Assembly (NCBI GenBank): GCA_036984305.1
Contig: BQWY01000001.1
Location: 3,617,501-3,681,500 of the forward strand
Direction of reading: 5' to 3'
DNA length: 64,000 nucleotides
Origin: Nitrospira sp.
Lineage (GTDB): Bacteria; Nitrospirota; Nitrospiria; Nitrospirales; Nitrospiraceae
Part shown: in pieces, positions 7,772-15,563 of the stretch
Position numbering within the stretch: the first letter of the stretch is position 1
Layout of the letters: every line of letters starts with the position of its first letter
Translations under genes and position numbers: made by a program
The notes under the pieces: generated by a model
Told to the model about the DNA's origin: nothing
The model's database searches: none
Seen by the model: the letters and a program-made list of their open reading frames with translations, nothing else

Positions 7772-8323
7772 CTACCGTGGTAGGTCGGCCCCCATATCGC
7801 CGAGGGTACGGAAGGCTCTATCTTTCGCGGACAAGTGCGGGTCCTCGATGGGCCAGGAGATCGCAAGGGAGGGATCGTTCCAGATGATGCCGCGTTCGCC
7901 CGACGGCGCATAGATGTCCGAGCATTTGTAGAGAAAATCCGCCGACTCGCTGAGGACGCAGAACCCGTGGGCAAATCCGGGCGGGATATACAGCTGTTGA
8001 GGTCGATCGCCGGACAGTTCGCACCCCACCCATTGCCCGAATGTCGGCGAACTGCGGCGAACGTCGACGGCTACATCGAACACTCGGCCCGACAAGACAG
8101 TCACCAGTTTGGCCTGAGGATGTTCGAGCTGATAGTGAAGGCCGCGGAGCACGCCGTGCGTTGAACGTGAAAAATTGTCTTGCACGAACCTATCTGAGAT
8201 GCCCACAGCGCTATAATGCGGCTGACGATGCAACTCATAAAAGACGCCGCGGTCATCTCGAAACGCATCCACTTCGATCAACAACACATCGGGTATTGCG
8301 GTCGGCACGACACGCATCGGCAT
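7772..8323 (-). CDS. rfbC: dTDP-4-dehydrorhamnose 3,5-epimerase
   Basis: A 183-residue cupin-fold epimerase of dTDP-L-rhamnose synthesis, of standard family length. Visible motifs are FRDDRGVFYE, NFSRSTHGVLRGLHYQ (catalytic His region), KLVTVLSGRVFDVAVDVR, IPPGFAHGFCVLSE and the C-terminal GIIWNDPSLAISWP. It converts dTDP-4-keto-6-deoxyglucose to the L-lyxo keto sugar that the RfbD reductase finishes. The rfbA, B and D genes are not adjacent here. The gene downstream (8327-8722 ends 3 bp before it on the same strand) is probably co-transcribed. Start ATG at 8323; a second in-frame ATG follows two codons later. Confidence 0.9.
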   Translation of the reverse strand: MPMRVVPTAIPDVLLIEVDAFRDDRGVFYELHRQPHYSAVGISDRFVQDNFSRSTHGVLRGLHYQLEHPQAKLVTVLSGRVFDVAVDVRRSSPTFGQWVGCELSGDRPQQLYIPPGFAHGFCVLSESADFLYKCSDIYAPSGERGIIWNDPSLAISWPIEDPHLSAKDRAFRTLGDMGADLPR

Positions 8324-8326
8324 GCG

Positions 8327-8722
8327 CTAGTTCGCCGACCCTGAGGATGGCGCATTGGGGGGATACAGACGCTCAAGCCTGTCTACGAGCGGCTGCGCAT
8401 GGGGAGAGCTCGGCAAGGTCGGTGCACTCGGCGGGTGCTCCCACTGCACGACCGAAATCTCTGCCTCGGCCAGTGTGCCGCGGATGGTTTCCACCAATGC
8501 CTGCAGCGTCACCTCGGTTCCCGTTCGAAGGTCGAGGACCCGCTGGGCCGCCTCAATCGGCGGAGGTCCTTCGTTGACCAAGGCCCAGCATCGGTCGAAC
8601 AGTCGCGCTCGAACCGGATCGGGCACGTTCAGTGAGGGAAGCCCGGAGGTGCACAACGCAATCATCATCAGCACAAACTGCAAATCGTCCATCCCCGGCC
8701 GGTTGACATCCAAGGACTGCAT
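8327..8722 (-). CDS. Hypothetical protein, 131 aa
   Basis: I do not recognise a family. The protein is predicted soluble, with an N-terminal helical half (FVLMMIALCTSGLP, ARLFDRCWALVNEG) and a proline-rich C-terminus (HPPSAPTLPSSPHAQP). A good Shine-Dalgarno (AAGGAAA, ~5 nt spacing) supports ATG at 8722. It ends 3 bp before the rfbC start on the same strand, so the two are probably co-transcribed. There is no evidence that it acts in rhamnose synthesis. Confidence 0.6.
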   Translation of the reverse strand: MQSLDVNRPGMDDLQFVLMMIALCTSGLPSLNVPDPVRARLFDRCWALVNEGPPPIEAAQRVLDLRTGTEVTLQALVETIRGTLAEAEISVVQWEHPPSAPTLPSSPHAQPLVDRLERLYPPNAPSSGSAN

Positions 8723-8827
8723 GAGGTTTCCTTAACAGAGCGGCGGAGACCTGTCAATCAAGACAGTGGCAATCGGGCAACTGCTCAAGCTTCGCGCCAA
8801 CGGGGCAGTCCACGGGAGATATTCACG

Positions 8828-9103
8828 ATGGTGACGATTACACTCATGGGACAATTACAAACGGCGGATGGAGAGCGAGACTTCGCGTGCGACGTACCCG
8901 ACCCCCTGAGCGTGAAGCAACTGATTCAGCGACAAGGACGATCCCTGCGCCCAATTCTCCAATTACTACGTGAGAAAAAAGTGTTAGTGACCGTCAATAA
9001 GCGGATCGCGAGCGAAGATTCCGTCGTGCAGGATGGGGATGCCGTCCGTCTTGTCGGGCATGACGGTTTCGGAGGATCCGGTCTAGGCCCATCGCATTTT
9101 TAG
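8828..9103 (+). CDS. MoaD/ThiS-like beta-grasp protein
   Basis: A 91-residue ubiquitin-like protein. The segments SVKQLIQRQGRSLRPIL, KKVLVTVNKRIASEDSVVQ and DGDAVRLVGHDGFGG match the MoaD/ThiS beta-grasp (VN.....D..V..GD.V.L). In sulfur carriers a Gly-Gly is the extreme C-terminus and is adenylated or thiocarboxylated. Here GG is followed by nine further residues (SGLGPSHF region), so either the tail is processed or the protein is not a canonical carrier. No E1-like partner (MoeB/ThiF) is visible nearby. GGGAGA upstream of the ATG serves as the ribosome site. Confidence 0.7.
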   Translation: MVTITLMGQLQTADGERDFACDVPDPLSVKQLIQRQGRSLRPILQLLREKKVLVTVNKRIASEDSVVQDGDAVRLVGHDGFGGSGLGPSHF

Positions 9104-9144
9104 CCCTGCCTCCCGGTCGGTCTCACTCACAGCTCCTACACTGG

Positions 9145-9187
9145 AAAAAGCGAAGGGCCGGCTCCCCGCAGGGGAGCCGGCCCTTCG
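9145..9187 (-). terminator. Rho-independent terminator of the HU gene (shared with the convergent gene)
   Basis: A perfect 17-bp stem, CGAAGGGCCGGCTCCCC with its complement, has a 3-nt loop (9151-9187). On the minus strand it is followed by CTTTTT, the classic terminator layout for the HU gene ending at 9210. It may also stop the convergent plus-strand gene that ends at 9103, but no T-run follows in that direction. Confidence 0.85.
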
Positions 9188-9209
9188 AACATCGACCGTC
9201 GAGCCAGCG

Positions 9210-9497
9210 TTAGCGCTTTCCGAGGATCGCGTCCTTGGCCATCTTCGCCACGCGAAACTTCACGACGCGCTTGGCCGGAATCTTAATGGGCTCGCCTGTC
9301 TGCGGATTGCGGCCCATGCGCGCCTTTCGATTTGCCAACACCAACTTACCGATACCCGGAACCACGAATGCATTCTTCGCCTCTTTGTACGCGAGCGCGG
9401 CGAGATCGTCCAGTAACTGAACGGCCGTCTTTTTCGTGATCCCGGCTTTCCCGGCCAGATGGTCGGCAATTTGTGACTTGGTCATGGATTTGGCCAT
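9210..9497 (-). CDS. HU-family histone-like DNA-binding protein
   Basis: A 95-residue HU/IHF-fold protein. The N-terminal helices (MTKSQIADHLAGKAGITKK, AVQLLDDLAALAYKEA) are followed by VPGIGKLVLANRKARMGRNP, the DNA-contacting arm with GRNPQTGEPIKIPAK, and the terminal strand and helix VVKFRVAKMAKDAI. It bends and compacts DNA as a homodimer, or possibly a heterodimer. AAGGAGG precedes the ATG by 5-6 nt, consistent with high expression. It is monocistronic, ending in a strong terminator. Confidence 0.95.
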   Translation of the reverse strand: MAKSMTKSQIADHLAGKAGITKKTAVQLLDDLAALAYKEAKNAFVVPGIGKLVLANRKARMGRNPQTGEPIKIPAKRVVKFRVAKMAKDAILGKR

Positions 9498-9825
9498 GCG
9501 AACCTCCTTAAGCGGAACAGGGTGGATGATGGTGAGAAACTCAATCGAACGACGAGTGCGCGTTTTTTGATCGACCGGAGTGCCTGACTCGTCAAATCTG
9601 AGAGGGTGCTTCCGCGTCGAGCCGCGGGGAGTCTAGCGAACGGTCCTATGGCTGTCAACAGCAAAATCTCACATAACCCGCTCCAGATGCAGTTTTTGAA
9701 TCCTTACCCTTGCGCCAGACTCACCCGCTCGCCCTTGAAGGTTACCCTGCATCGAGGGTACGATAAGCGGGGTCGTTGGCTTCATGGCGACGCTCAGGTT
9801 GTGTGAGGATTAAGAGAGGGCACGT
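9498..9825. other. Divergent intergenic region, HU leader
   Basis: About 330 bp between divergently transcribed genes. It holds the HU ribosome site (AAGGAGG) and presumably both promoters. I see no clear consensus boxes, RNA gene or extra coding frame. Confidence 0.4.
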
Positions 9826-10380
9826 ATGGGAAAGCAATTGCCAGTCGTACCGGCACCGACGCCGGTGGACCCCAAGAGCGGGGAAGAGTACATCTTTTCA
9901 AGAGTTTTCTGTCTTCGGGAAAATGCCCCGCCCCTGAAACTCCTGGTGGATTTCCTGCGATCCCGCAATCAGAGCCCCATCCTTCCCAAGATGGAGCCGG
10001 AGGCCTTGGAGGACTGGGCCTGGGTCCAAGTTTCCATGGGATACGAGCAGGAACGAAAGCCGATCCAGATGTACTGCCTGCGAGACCGTGGTACGTATAA
10101 AGAGGGCTTGGAGCAAGAGCGGACGGCATTTCTGGATCAACTGTCGATGTACGACGACATCGAAGCCGGACTGGTCCGGGACTACGTAAACCGAGCCCGA
10201 TTCGTCCTGACGACACGCATGGTCAAGAACGACGTGAATGACGCAGGGTACGATTTTAACGGCTGGATCCTGCAATTCTTCCAAGAAAATTGTGACGGCG
10301 TCGTTCAGATCGATGGCCAGGGATTCTACGCTCCGACAGGAGATTTGGTCGTCGAGATGCTCGATCCAACTGGCGAATAG
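9826..10380 (+). CDS. Hypothetical protein, 184 aa
   Basis: I do not recognise a family. The protein appears soluble and acidic, with mixed helix and strand (VDFLRSRNQSPILPKM, DYVNRARFVLTTRM) and no membrane segment or signal peptide. The start is supported by AGAGAGGG about 7 nt before the ATG. It is followed 18 bp later by a YkgJ-type cysteine-cluster gene on the same strand, so the pair is probably co-transcribed. No function is proposed. Confidence 0.6.
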   Translation: MGKQLPVVPAPTPVDPKSGEEYIFSRVFCLRENAPPLKLLVDFLRSRNQSPILPKMEPEALEDWAWVQVSMGYEQERKPIQMYCLRDRGTYKEGLEQERTAFLDQLSMYDDIEAGLVRDYVNRARFVLTTRMVKNDVNDAGYDFNGWILQFFQENCDGVVQIDGQGFYAPTGDLVVEMLDPTGE

Positions 10381-10398
10381 CCCCCCTTGCGACGACCG

Positions 10399-11004
10399 AT
10401 GCGGGAGCACCTGGCCGAACGAGCTGACGGGTGGTTCGCCAAAGCCCAAGCCGCTTCTCTCAATTCCCTGCCCTGCCGAGCGGGCTGTAGTCAGTGTTGC
10501 GTCGGCCCCTTTGCCATCACCCTGCTCGATGTCGAGCGCATCCGGCAGGGCCTGAAGGCGATGCCCAAAGGACAAGGCGACGGTCTCCGCCGTCGCGCCC
10601 TCGCTCAGACAGGATCCATGGAGCGTGCCTTTCCGCGGCTGTCGACAACCCCCTTCCTCGATACCTGGCCCGATACCGAAATCGATGATCTCGTGACGGC
10701 CTTCCAGCATCTGCCATGTCCTGCACTAGAGCCCGATGGGACCTGTGCCGTATATCCGTGGCGGCCGCTCACCTGCCGGCTGATGGGTATCCCCACCGAC
10801 GAAGCAGGCCTCGTACAGGGTGCTTGTAAAGTACAAACAGCCGTTCCAATCCTGAGGCTCCCCGAGCAACTGCGTCAGCAGGAGCACGTCCTCGCTGAGG
10901 AGGAAGCCCGGGCGATTCTGAAGTATCAGCAAGATCGCGGCACTAGCGGCGAAGAGGTGCTCCTGCCGTACGGTTTCATGCTAGATATCTCCCCGTGTCG
11001 ATGA
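10399..11004 (+). CDS. YkgJ-family cysteine-cluster protein (putative Zn/Fe binding)
   Basis: A 201-residue protein with the YkgJ/Fli-B-like cysteine arrangement: CRAGCSQCCVGP (CxxxCxxCC) near residue 25-35 and a second group in LEPDGTCAVYPWRPLTCRL (C-x9-C). The cysteines probably bind zinc or an Fe-S cluster, and the family function is unknown. ATG at 10399 is used; a TTG four codons upstream (10387) also opens the frame. It follows the 184-residue hypothetical gene closely. The tRNA-Arg promoter begins ~25 bp past its stop. Confidence 0.75.
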   Translation: MREHLAERADGWFAKAQAASLNSLPCRAGCSQCCVGPFAITLLDVERIRQGLKAMPKGQGDGLRRRALAQTGSMERAFPRLSTTPFLDTWPDTEIDDLVTAFQHLPCPALEPDGTCAVYPWRPLTCRLMGIPTDEAGLVQGACKVQTAVPILRLPEQLRQQEHVLAEEEARAILKYQQDRGTSGEEVLLPYGFMLDISPCR

Positions 11005-11029
11005 TGCGGTGCGATACCTGACGGCCTTC

Positions 11030-11059
11030 TAGACAGCTTCCGAAAAGGTGTGCTAAGGT
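11030..11059 (+). promoter_or_regulatory. Candidate promoter for tRNA-Arg
   Basis: A -35-like TAGACA (11030-11035) and a -10-like TAAGGT (11054-11059) are separated by 18 bp. The -10 ends 17 bp before the mature tRNA 5' end. The match to sigma-70 is moderate. Confidence 0.45.
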
Positions 11060-11076
11060 CTGAGGTCCGTTTCTGG

Positions 11077-11152
11077 GCGCCTGTAGCTCAGTGGATAGAG
11101 CACTGGCCTCCGGAGCCAGGGGCCACAGGTTCAAATCCTGTCAGGCGCGCCA
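11077..11152 (+). tRNA. tRNA-Arg(CCG)
   Basis: A 76-nt cloverleaf with encoded CCA. The acceptor stem GCGCCTG pairs with CAGGCGC, then a discriminator G and CCA. The anticodon stem CTGGC/GCCAG encloses loop CTCCGGA, giving anticodon CCG, which reads the Arg codon CGG. The T-loop GGTTCAAATCC is standard. Confidence 0.95.
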
Positions 11153-11245
11153 TAAAGCACGTGAGGTGTGAAAAGTTAGGCGTAAAGTGCGACCTGAACT
11201 GCCTCACTTCTCCCCTTACGATTCACATAGCCTTCAAATTTGGTG

Positions 11246-11322
<77 letters not shown>

Positions 11323-11325
11323 CTT

Positions 11326-12426
11326 TCAAGCGGTTACAGAACCACTATGGTCGGTATCCGCAGTAGGTGTTATTAGCGTGTTAGCCATATAGACGTTTAG
11401 CGTCGCCGCTGCCTTCACCAGATCAGACTCCTCCACAGCGTTGTATCGACGATGCATCCTCTCGGACTTGTGCCCGATAATCCTCATTGCGGTCACTGTG
11501 TCCACTCCGGCACGTCGCAGATTGGTAGCGGCGCAGTGTCGAAGGTCGTGGATACGAAGGTCCCTAATACCCGCGTTTTCACAAGCCGTATAGAAGGCAT
11601 GATGAACACGGTCGATAGGCCGCCCACGAAATAAGAACACGTTGTTTGTGTCCAACCGGCGAACCTTCGCCAATTGAGCGAAAAGTGCTTTGCCTCCTGG
11701 GATGAGCGACATTGGAACGGCTCTCGCCTCACCGTTCTTCGTATCCTCCGCCCGTAGTCGTATAAAGCCCTCTGACGCGTCTACCCTGTCCCAAGTAAGG
11801 TTGAGCACCTCCCCGATCCTCATACCTGTGTAGTATGCAGTCATCAACACAGGTTTCAGATGCTCCGGAGCCGCTGCATGCAGCTGCTTCCACTCCTCAG
11901 CCCTTAAAACTCGGTCGCGTTCGTTCTGCGGCGTCGGCATCGACACCTTCTTCGCCGGGTTGCTCTGGATAATCCCCCTGCGATCAGCAATCCCAAGCAT
12001 GTGCTTCAGAACAGCATGATCATAGTTCACCGTTGCGACCGTCCTTCCGTCAGCGAGACGGCCTTTTCGATATGCTTCGACGTGCTGAGGCGTAATCTCA
12101 GTCAGCACCCTATCGCCGAAATGATCCACTAGCCTATTAGCGATCTGCTGACGGTCCCGATACGATCTGAGCCGCCTCACTGTCTCTAGTTCCAGATACG
12201 CTTTGGCCCACGCTCGGAATGTAGGCACTCGTTCAGGATTTACCGACCGGAGGCCCTTGAGCAATTCTGTCTTGATCAACGCCTCCTGCTGGCCAGCGAC
12301 TTGCCGTGTTGTTCTACCGACCTTCCAACGTTTCAGTCTTCCTACCTTTGCGAGGTACAGTTGGCCTTCCCGCTCTTCGACGTGAAACTCGACATACCAC
12401 CCATCTTTTCGTTTAGTCAGGCCCAT
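11326..12426 (-). CDS. Tyrosine recombinase / site-specific integrase
   Basis: A 366-residue phage-type integrase. An N-terminal arm-binding region is followed by a SAM-like core-binding domain (FRAWAKAYLELETV... HVEAYRKGR) and the catalytic domain. Catalytic residues are visible: Arg in YTGMRIGEVLNLTW, His-x-x-Arg in IHDLRHCAATN, His in IIGHKSERMHRRYN and the nucleophilic Tyr at its end. It reads toward the 3' end of tRNA-Lys and stops 4 bp from the attL repeat, the usual layout for tRNA-targeting integrases. The C-terminal codons (ANTLIT) contain a 19-bp motif repeated near the other island end. It is followed upstream by an XRE regulator 3 bp away, probably co-transcribed. Confidence 0.95.
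   Translation of the reverse strand: MGLTKRKDGWYVEFHVEEREGQLYLAKVGRLKRWKVGRTTRQVAGQQEALIKTELLKGLRSVNPERVPTFRAWAKAYLELETVRRLRSYRDRQQIANRLVDHFGDRVLTEITPQHVEAYRKGRLADGRTVATVNYDHAVLKHMLGIADRRGIIQSNPAKKVSMPTPQNERDRVLRAEEWKQLHAAAPEHLKPVLMTAYYTGMRIGEVLNLTWDRVDASEGFIRLRAEDTKNGEARAVPMSLIPGGKALFAQLAKVRRLDTNNVFLFRGRPIDRVHHAFYTACENAGIRDLRIHDLRHCAATNLRRAGVDTVTAMRIIGHKSERMHRRYNAVEESDLVKAAATLNVYMANTLITPTADTDHSGSVTA
11367..11385. repeat. 19-bp end repeat, left copy (possible arm-type integrase site)
   Basis: GTGTTATTAGCGTGTTAGC here and the same with one change (A for C) at 33,591-33,609, in direct orientation, each within 150 bp of an att repeat. The left copy lies inside the integrase 3' coding region. 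It could be an integrase arm site, or the right copy could be the relic of another integrase 3' end. Confidence 0.45.
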
Positions 12427-12429
12427 GGC

Positions 12430-12648
12430 TCACTTTCGTCCTCCTGTTGGACTCTTAGCTGCGTTAACTAATTCACCGAGAGAAATGTTTAATGCCGCAC
12501 ACAGCTTCAGAAGTGTCGAGAGGCGAGGATCGAGCCGCCCTGCTTCTAGTCGAGCCAGTGTAACGAAATGAACTCCGCTGAGACTGGCCAGTTCCCGCAG
12601 GCTAAATCCCCGCTTCTCTCGCCACGTTTTGAGCCGTATACACTTCAA
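12430..12648 (-). CDS. XRE-family helix-turn-helix regulator, 72 aa
   Basis: A small single-domain Cro/CI-type protein. The HTH reads RGFSLRELASLSGVHFVTLARLEAGRLDPRLSTLLKLCAALN, the full helix 2-5 pattern. It sits between the integrase and the excisionase-like gene, so it probably regulates integration and excision. There is no separate effector domain. Confidence 0.85.
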   Translation of the reverse strand: MKCIRLKTWREKRGFSLRELASLSGVHFVTLARLEAGRLDPRLSTLLKLCAALNISLGELVNAAKSPTGGRK

Positions 12649-12673
12649 TTGTTAGCGTTTAGTCTAACATATT

Positions 12674-12889
12674 TTACGCCGCTCTTAAAGCGAGCGGCAT
12701 CACGGTATGCTGCTTGATCCAATCATCAAGAAGTCGCACATCGAACATAGTTCGACGCCCCACCTTGGTGAAAGGAATCCGCCGCTGGCTCACCATCCTA
12801 TACAGAGTGGCAACAGCAACTCCGGTATAAGAGGCGGCCTCTTGAATGTTCAGTAATCGTTTCATAGGCACACAGGGAACGTTTGTCAT
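12674..12889 (-). CDS. Excisionase/AlpA-like winged-helix DNA-binding protein
   Basis: A 71-residue protein with the MerR/Xis-like motif LLNIQEAASYTGVAVATLYRMV followed by the wing IPFTKVGRRTMFDVRLLDDWI, the standard 'excisionase family DNA-binding' pattern. Together with the neighbouring integrase it likely directs excision of the island. A second in-frame ATG at 12,865 (MKRLLN) would give a 63-residue product and may be the true start, since neither start has a strong Shine-Dalgarno. Confidence 0.85.
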   Translation of the reverse strand: MTNVPCVPMKRLLNIQEAASYTGVAVATLYRMVSQRRIPFTKVGRRTMFDVRLLDDWIKQHTVMPLALRAA

Positions 12890-12932
12890 GGCTGTTCCAC
12901 CATCCCCGCATCCTTTCCCGTCGCGCTCCCGC

Positions 12933-13220
12933 CTAAGAGGTGATATCTGATTTGCCCAATTTCTTTCTCGCTCGTTCTTCTTTTTGATTGAATCCCGAGT
13001 CTTTCACCCTCACCTTGCCTGGGCTTGTCCTTACCGTCCCCTCTTCAACTTTCTCGCAATTCCAACAGGTTATCTTGTAGGCGGCCCGTTTGAAATCAAC
13101 CTGCCGACTGCCATTTCTTCGGTATTTTCGTGCGATATTCACCCCATTTTCTGGCCTCGGTATCGCGTTTTCAGGGGTTTCTAGCCCATTTTTGCGTTCC
13201 TCTGTGGTGATGACTTTCAT
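12933..13220 (-). CDS. Hypothetical island protein, ~95 aa
   Basis: Weakly supported. From the ATG at 13,220 (MKVITTEERKNG) the product is highly basic and charged, with one CWNC pair and a Lys/Arg-rich C-terminus (KEERARKKLGKSD), compatible with a nucleic-acid-binding protein. The frame continues upstream to 13,355, but that part is low-complexity and overlaps hairpin-rich DNA. No ribosome site is visible and I do not recognise a family. Confidence 0.35.
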   Translation of the reverse strand: MKVITTEERKNGLETPENAIPRPENGVNIARKYRRNGSRQVDFKRAAYKITCWNCEKVEEGTVRTSPGKVRVKDSGFNQKEERARKKLGKSDITS

Positions 13221-13472
13221 ACGGCCACTGACGCAGAAGGGGGCAGAGGGACCGGAGTGCGAGCCTACGGCCCGATTAGGGCCGGATCGGGCGAGCACGG
13301 AGGTCCTCTTCTTCCCTGTGAGGGCCGAAGGCCCGAGCGGCTCCAAAACCCACACAATATTCCCCTCAATATTCGAGGGACCAGCTACAAGTCTGGGTCG
13401 TTCCTAACTGGCCGCCTTTATCTCAGGGTGACCATGGTGACATAGGTGACCCACTCCGGCGTCATTCTTCTA
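13221..13472. other. Non-coding, hairpin-rich stretch beside the helicase gene
   Basis: It holds a GGGCC-GAA-GGCCC hairpin (13,322-13,334) and two CAATATTC direct repeats 12 bp apart (13,355-13,362 and 13,367-13,374). No gene is supported. The position next to a replicative helicase is typical of an element origin, but the repeats are few. Confidence 0.3.
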
Positions 13473-15181
13473 TTACGCAGCTTGAGCCTCATATTTCTCC
13501 CAACAGAAAGCTAGATCACCATCATCACCTTCATCACCCTCAGGATTGAGACCCGCTGCGCTAGTCTGCGTGGCGGGTTTGGGCTGGATCGTGATCCATG
13601 TCGCGCGCGCTTGGTGATGGTTATCGACTGAAACACAGGCATTCAAGTGCTGCTCTAGTGCTGACCGTTCCTCCTTCATGCTCCTCGTAAGAGCCGCGTT
13701 GTTCTTATACGGCCAGGCCAGGTTCAGACGTCCAGACTGCGCCTTCGCCTTCTCATGGAACTCCGAGGAAGTCATTTTGATGCGACCGTCTTGAGCATCT
13801 TTGAGCATCGCCAAAATTACCTCAACAAGTGGATTCTCCTCACTCGTGAAGCGTGCCTGTGCTTTATCTAATCGTTTCATCCGGGCCTCCCACTTCGCTC
13901 TCTCGCTGTCAGCACACAGCCCAGCCCCAAAGACAGAGAAGTCGCCTAGGCTGTGGCAGGGCTTCAGTTGCTCACCCACATCAGGCCACGTGTCCTGAAA
14001 GTGAGCGAGAATGGCCAAGACATCGCCCCAGATGGCGGGCCGATGGTCCGCAATCTCCTTTCGCATCACAGCTTCAGTTCGGCGTTGGTCAGGCTTCAGC
14101 CCCATGAACTGAATGGGTAGCAGGCGCCTTCCCACGTCGGCACGACGAAAATGCGGCGTGCGGCTGGTGATAATCAGCCCCGCTCGTGGAGTGAAATGCA
14201 CTTCGTCATGGTTCGTGTACAACTTGCGACAGCTGATTCGCTCCCCCGTCGAGTAGCGACACAGAAAATCCATAAGCCAAGCTGGTGAAGAGTCCACGTT
14301 GTCCAAAACAACGAGCGGTCTCTTCCATAAAGCCAGCTTCAAGGATTCTTCGGCCTTTGTTGTGGCAAGCCCCATGACATCGAAATTTGGCCCCTGCAGC
14401 CATCGCCCAATCATTTCACCCAAGACTGTCTTTCCACTCCCGGTCATTCCTTCAAACAGCGGAATTGGATGCACCGGGTTGCTGACAGGCATGAACAGAT
14501 GGAGCAACCACACCTTCACTAGCTCCCGCTGGTCCTCGATGGTCAACTCTCCCTCGGAAAAGTTGCCAAGGTGACACAACCACTCCAGGGCTTGGCCGTC
14601 GGCCTTATCCGGGTCAGCGGCATGCCACGGAGTGAGAAACTCAGGAGGCGTCTTGAATAGGACGCCCTCAGTTCCATTCGCAACATGCGACCAACATTGC
14701 CCCGCCTGCGCATCATCATCTTGCCATCAAAGGTATTGATGGCGATCAGATCGAGGTCGTCTGAGTTGTAGGCCAGGAACTCTGTGGCCACTTCGGTCCC
14801 ATCAAACTGTGCCCACGCGAGAAGGCAAGGGCCCCACTGGCTCTTGACCCCGGTAGGGCTATTCGTGAGCCGGATTAGATAACGCTGAAAAACCGATTCA
14901 TCCATCTCGTAGAGCCGAGAATCCGCTGCTCGATGGAACAGCAGCTCGTTATCGGTTGTCCGATAAAAACGGCCAACACGTTCCAATAGCTGTCGTAGAG
15001 CCTCAGCTGCTCCGTGGGCCTTGTACACGGAGACCAACGCCCTGTCTTTATCTCGAACTGCCTCCGGATCTTTTGCAGCCCGTTTAACGCGCAGGAATGC
15101 CTTGCTGACCTCCTGCTCCTCATCCGTCAGATTCATGGTCTGCTCCTGGGTCACCTTGGTTGTCTGTTCGACGTATGGCAA
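13473..15181 (-). pseudogene. Frameshifted primase/helicase-like AAA+ gene (D5/DUF5906-type)
   Basis: Two adjoining reading frames encode one protein. The N-terminal part (15,181 to ~14,715) ends its plausible sequence at INTFDGK. The C-terminal part continues in the -1 frame and is open from ~14,720 (DDAQAGQCWSHVANGTEG, then FKTPPEFLTPWHAAD), joining without a break to the ATPase. It has Walker A GMTGSGKT, Walker B PLVVLDNVD and an arginine-rich RRADVGRRLLPIQF. The fused product would be ~569 residues, typical of phage/plasmid replication helicases of the D5/P4 class. The shift lies at a GATGATGATG triplet repeat (14,711-14,722). It is not a homopolymer, so a real mutation or recoding should be considered besides sequencing error. 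It likely replicated the island after excision. Confidence 0.7.
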
Positions 15182-15563
15182 ACCAACCTACCAACCGGCG
15201 AAGCCAATCTCATAATTGGCCATGAACATGGTTTTGTACCTTTTGTCTTTTGTCTCCATCCCTTGCGTTGGTCCTACTGTGATAACGCCCCTGCAAATCA
15301 GCATCTCTCCCTGTGGTTTTACCAGTACACTGCGTAAACGTGGTGTCGCGTATCGCTCCTGTCATTAGAGGAATATTGGTAATGACCGCGTGCGTGTACC
15401 CCCTCCGCAGACACACTGTCAGCCTGCGCGGTGTCGATGGGCAGGGTCCCTTTACTATGAAGGGGCCCAAATAAGGGAGGGCCTAATCTCAAGGGAGCTT
15501 ACCGACCTGAGGTAGGCTCGAAGACGCCCTATACGGAATGAAAGCGGCCAACTAAGGGAGGGC
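15182..15563. other. Non-coding region with a 14-bp direct repeat
   Basis: TAAGGGAGGGCCTA occurs at 15,472-15,485 and 15,553-15,566; the second copy overlaps the stop of the next minus-strand gene. An open frame at 15,210-15,470 lacks a ribosome site and family resemblance and is not called. Confidence 0.35.
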
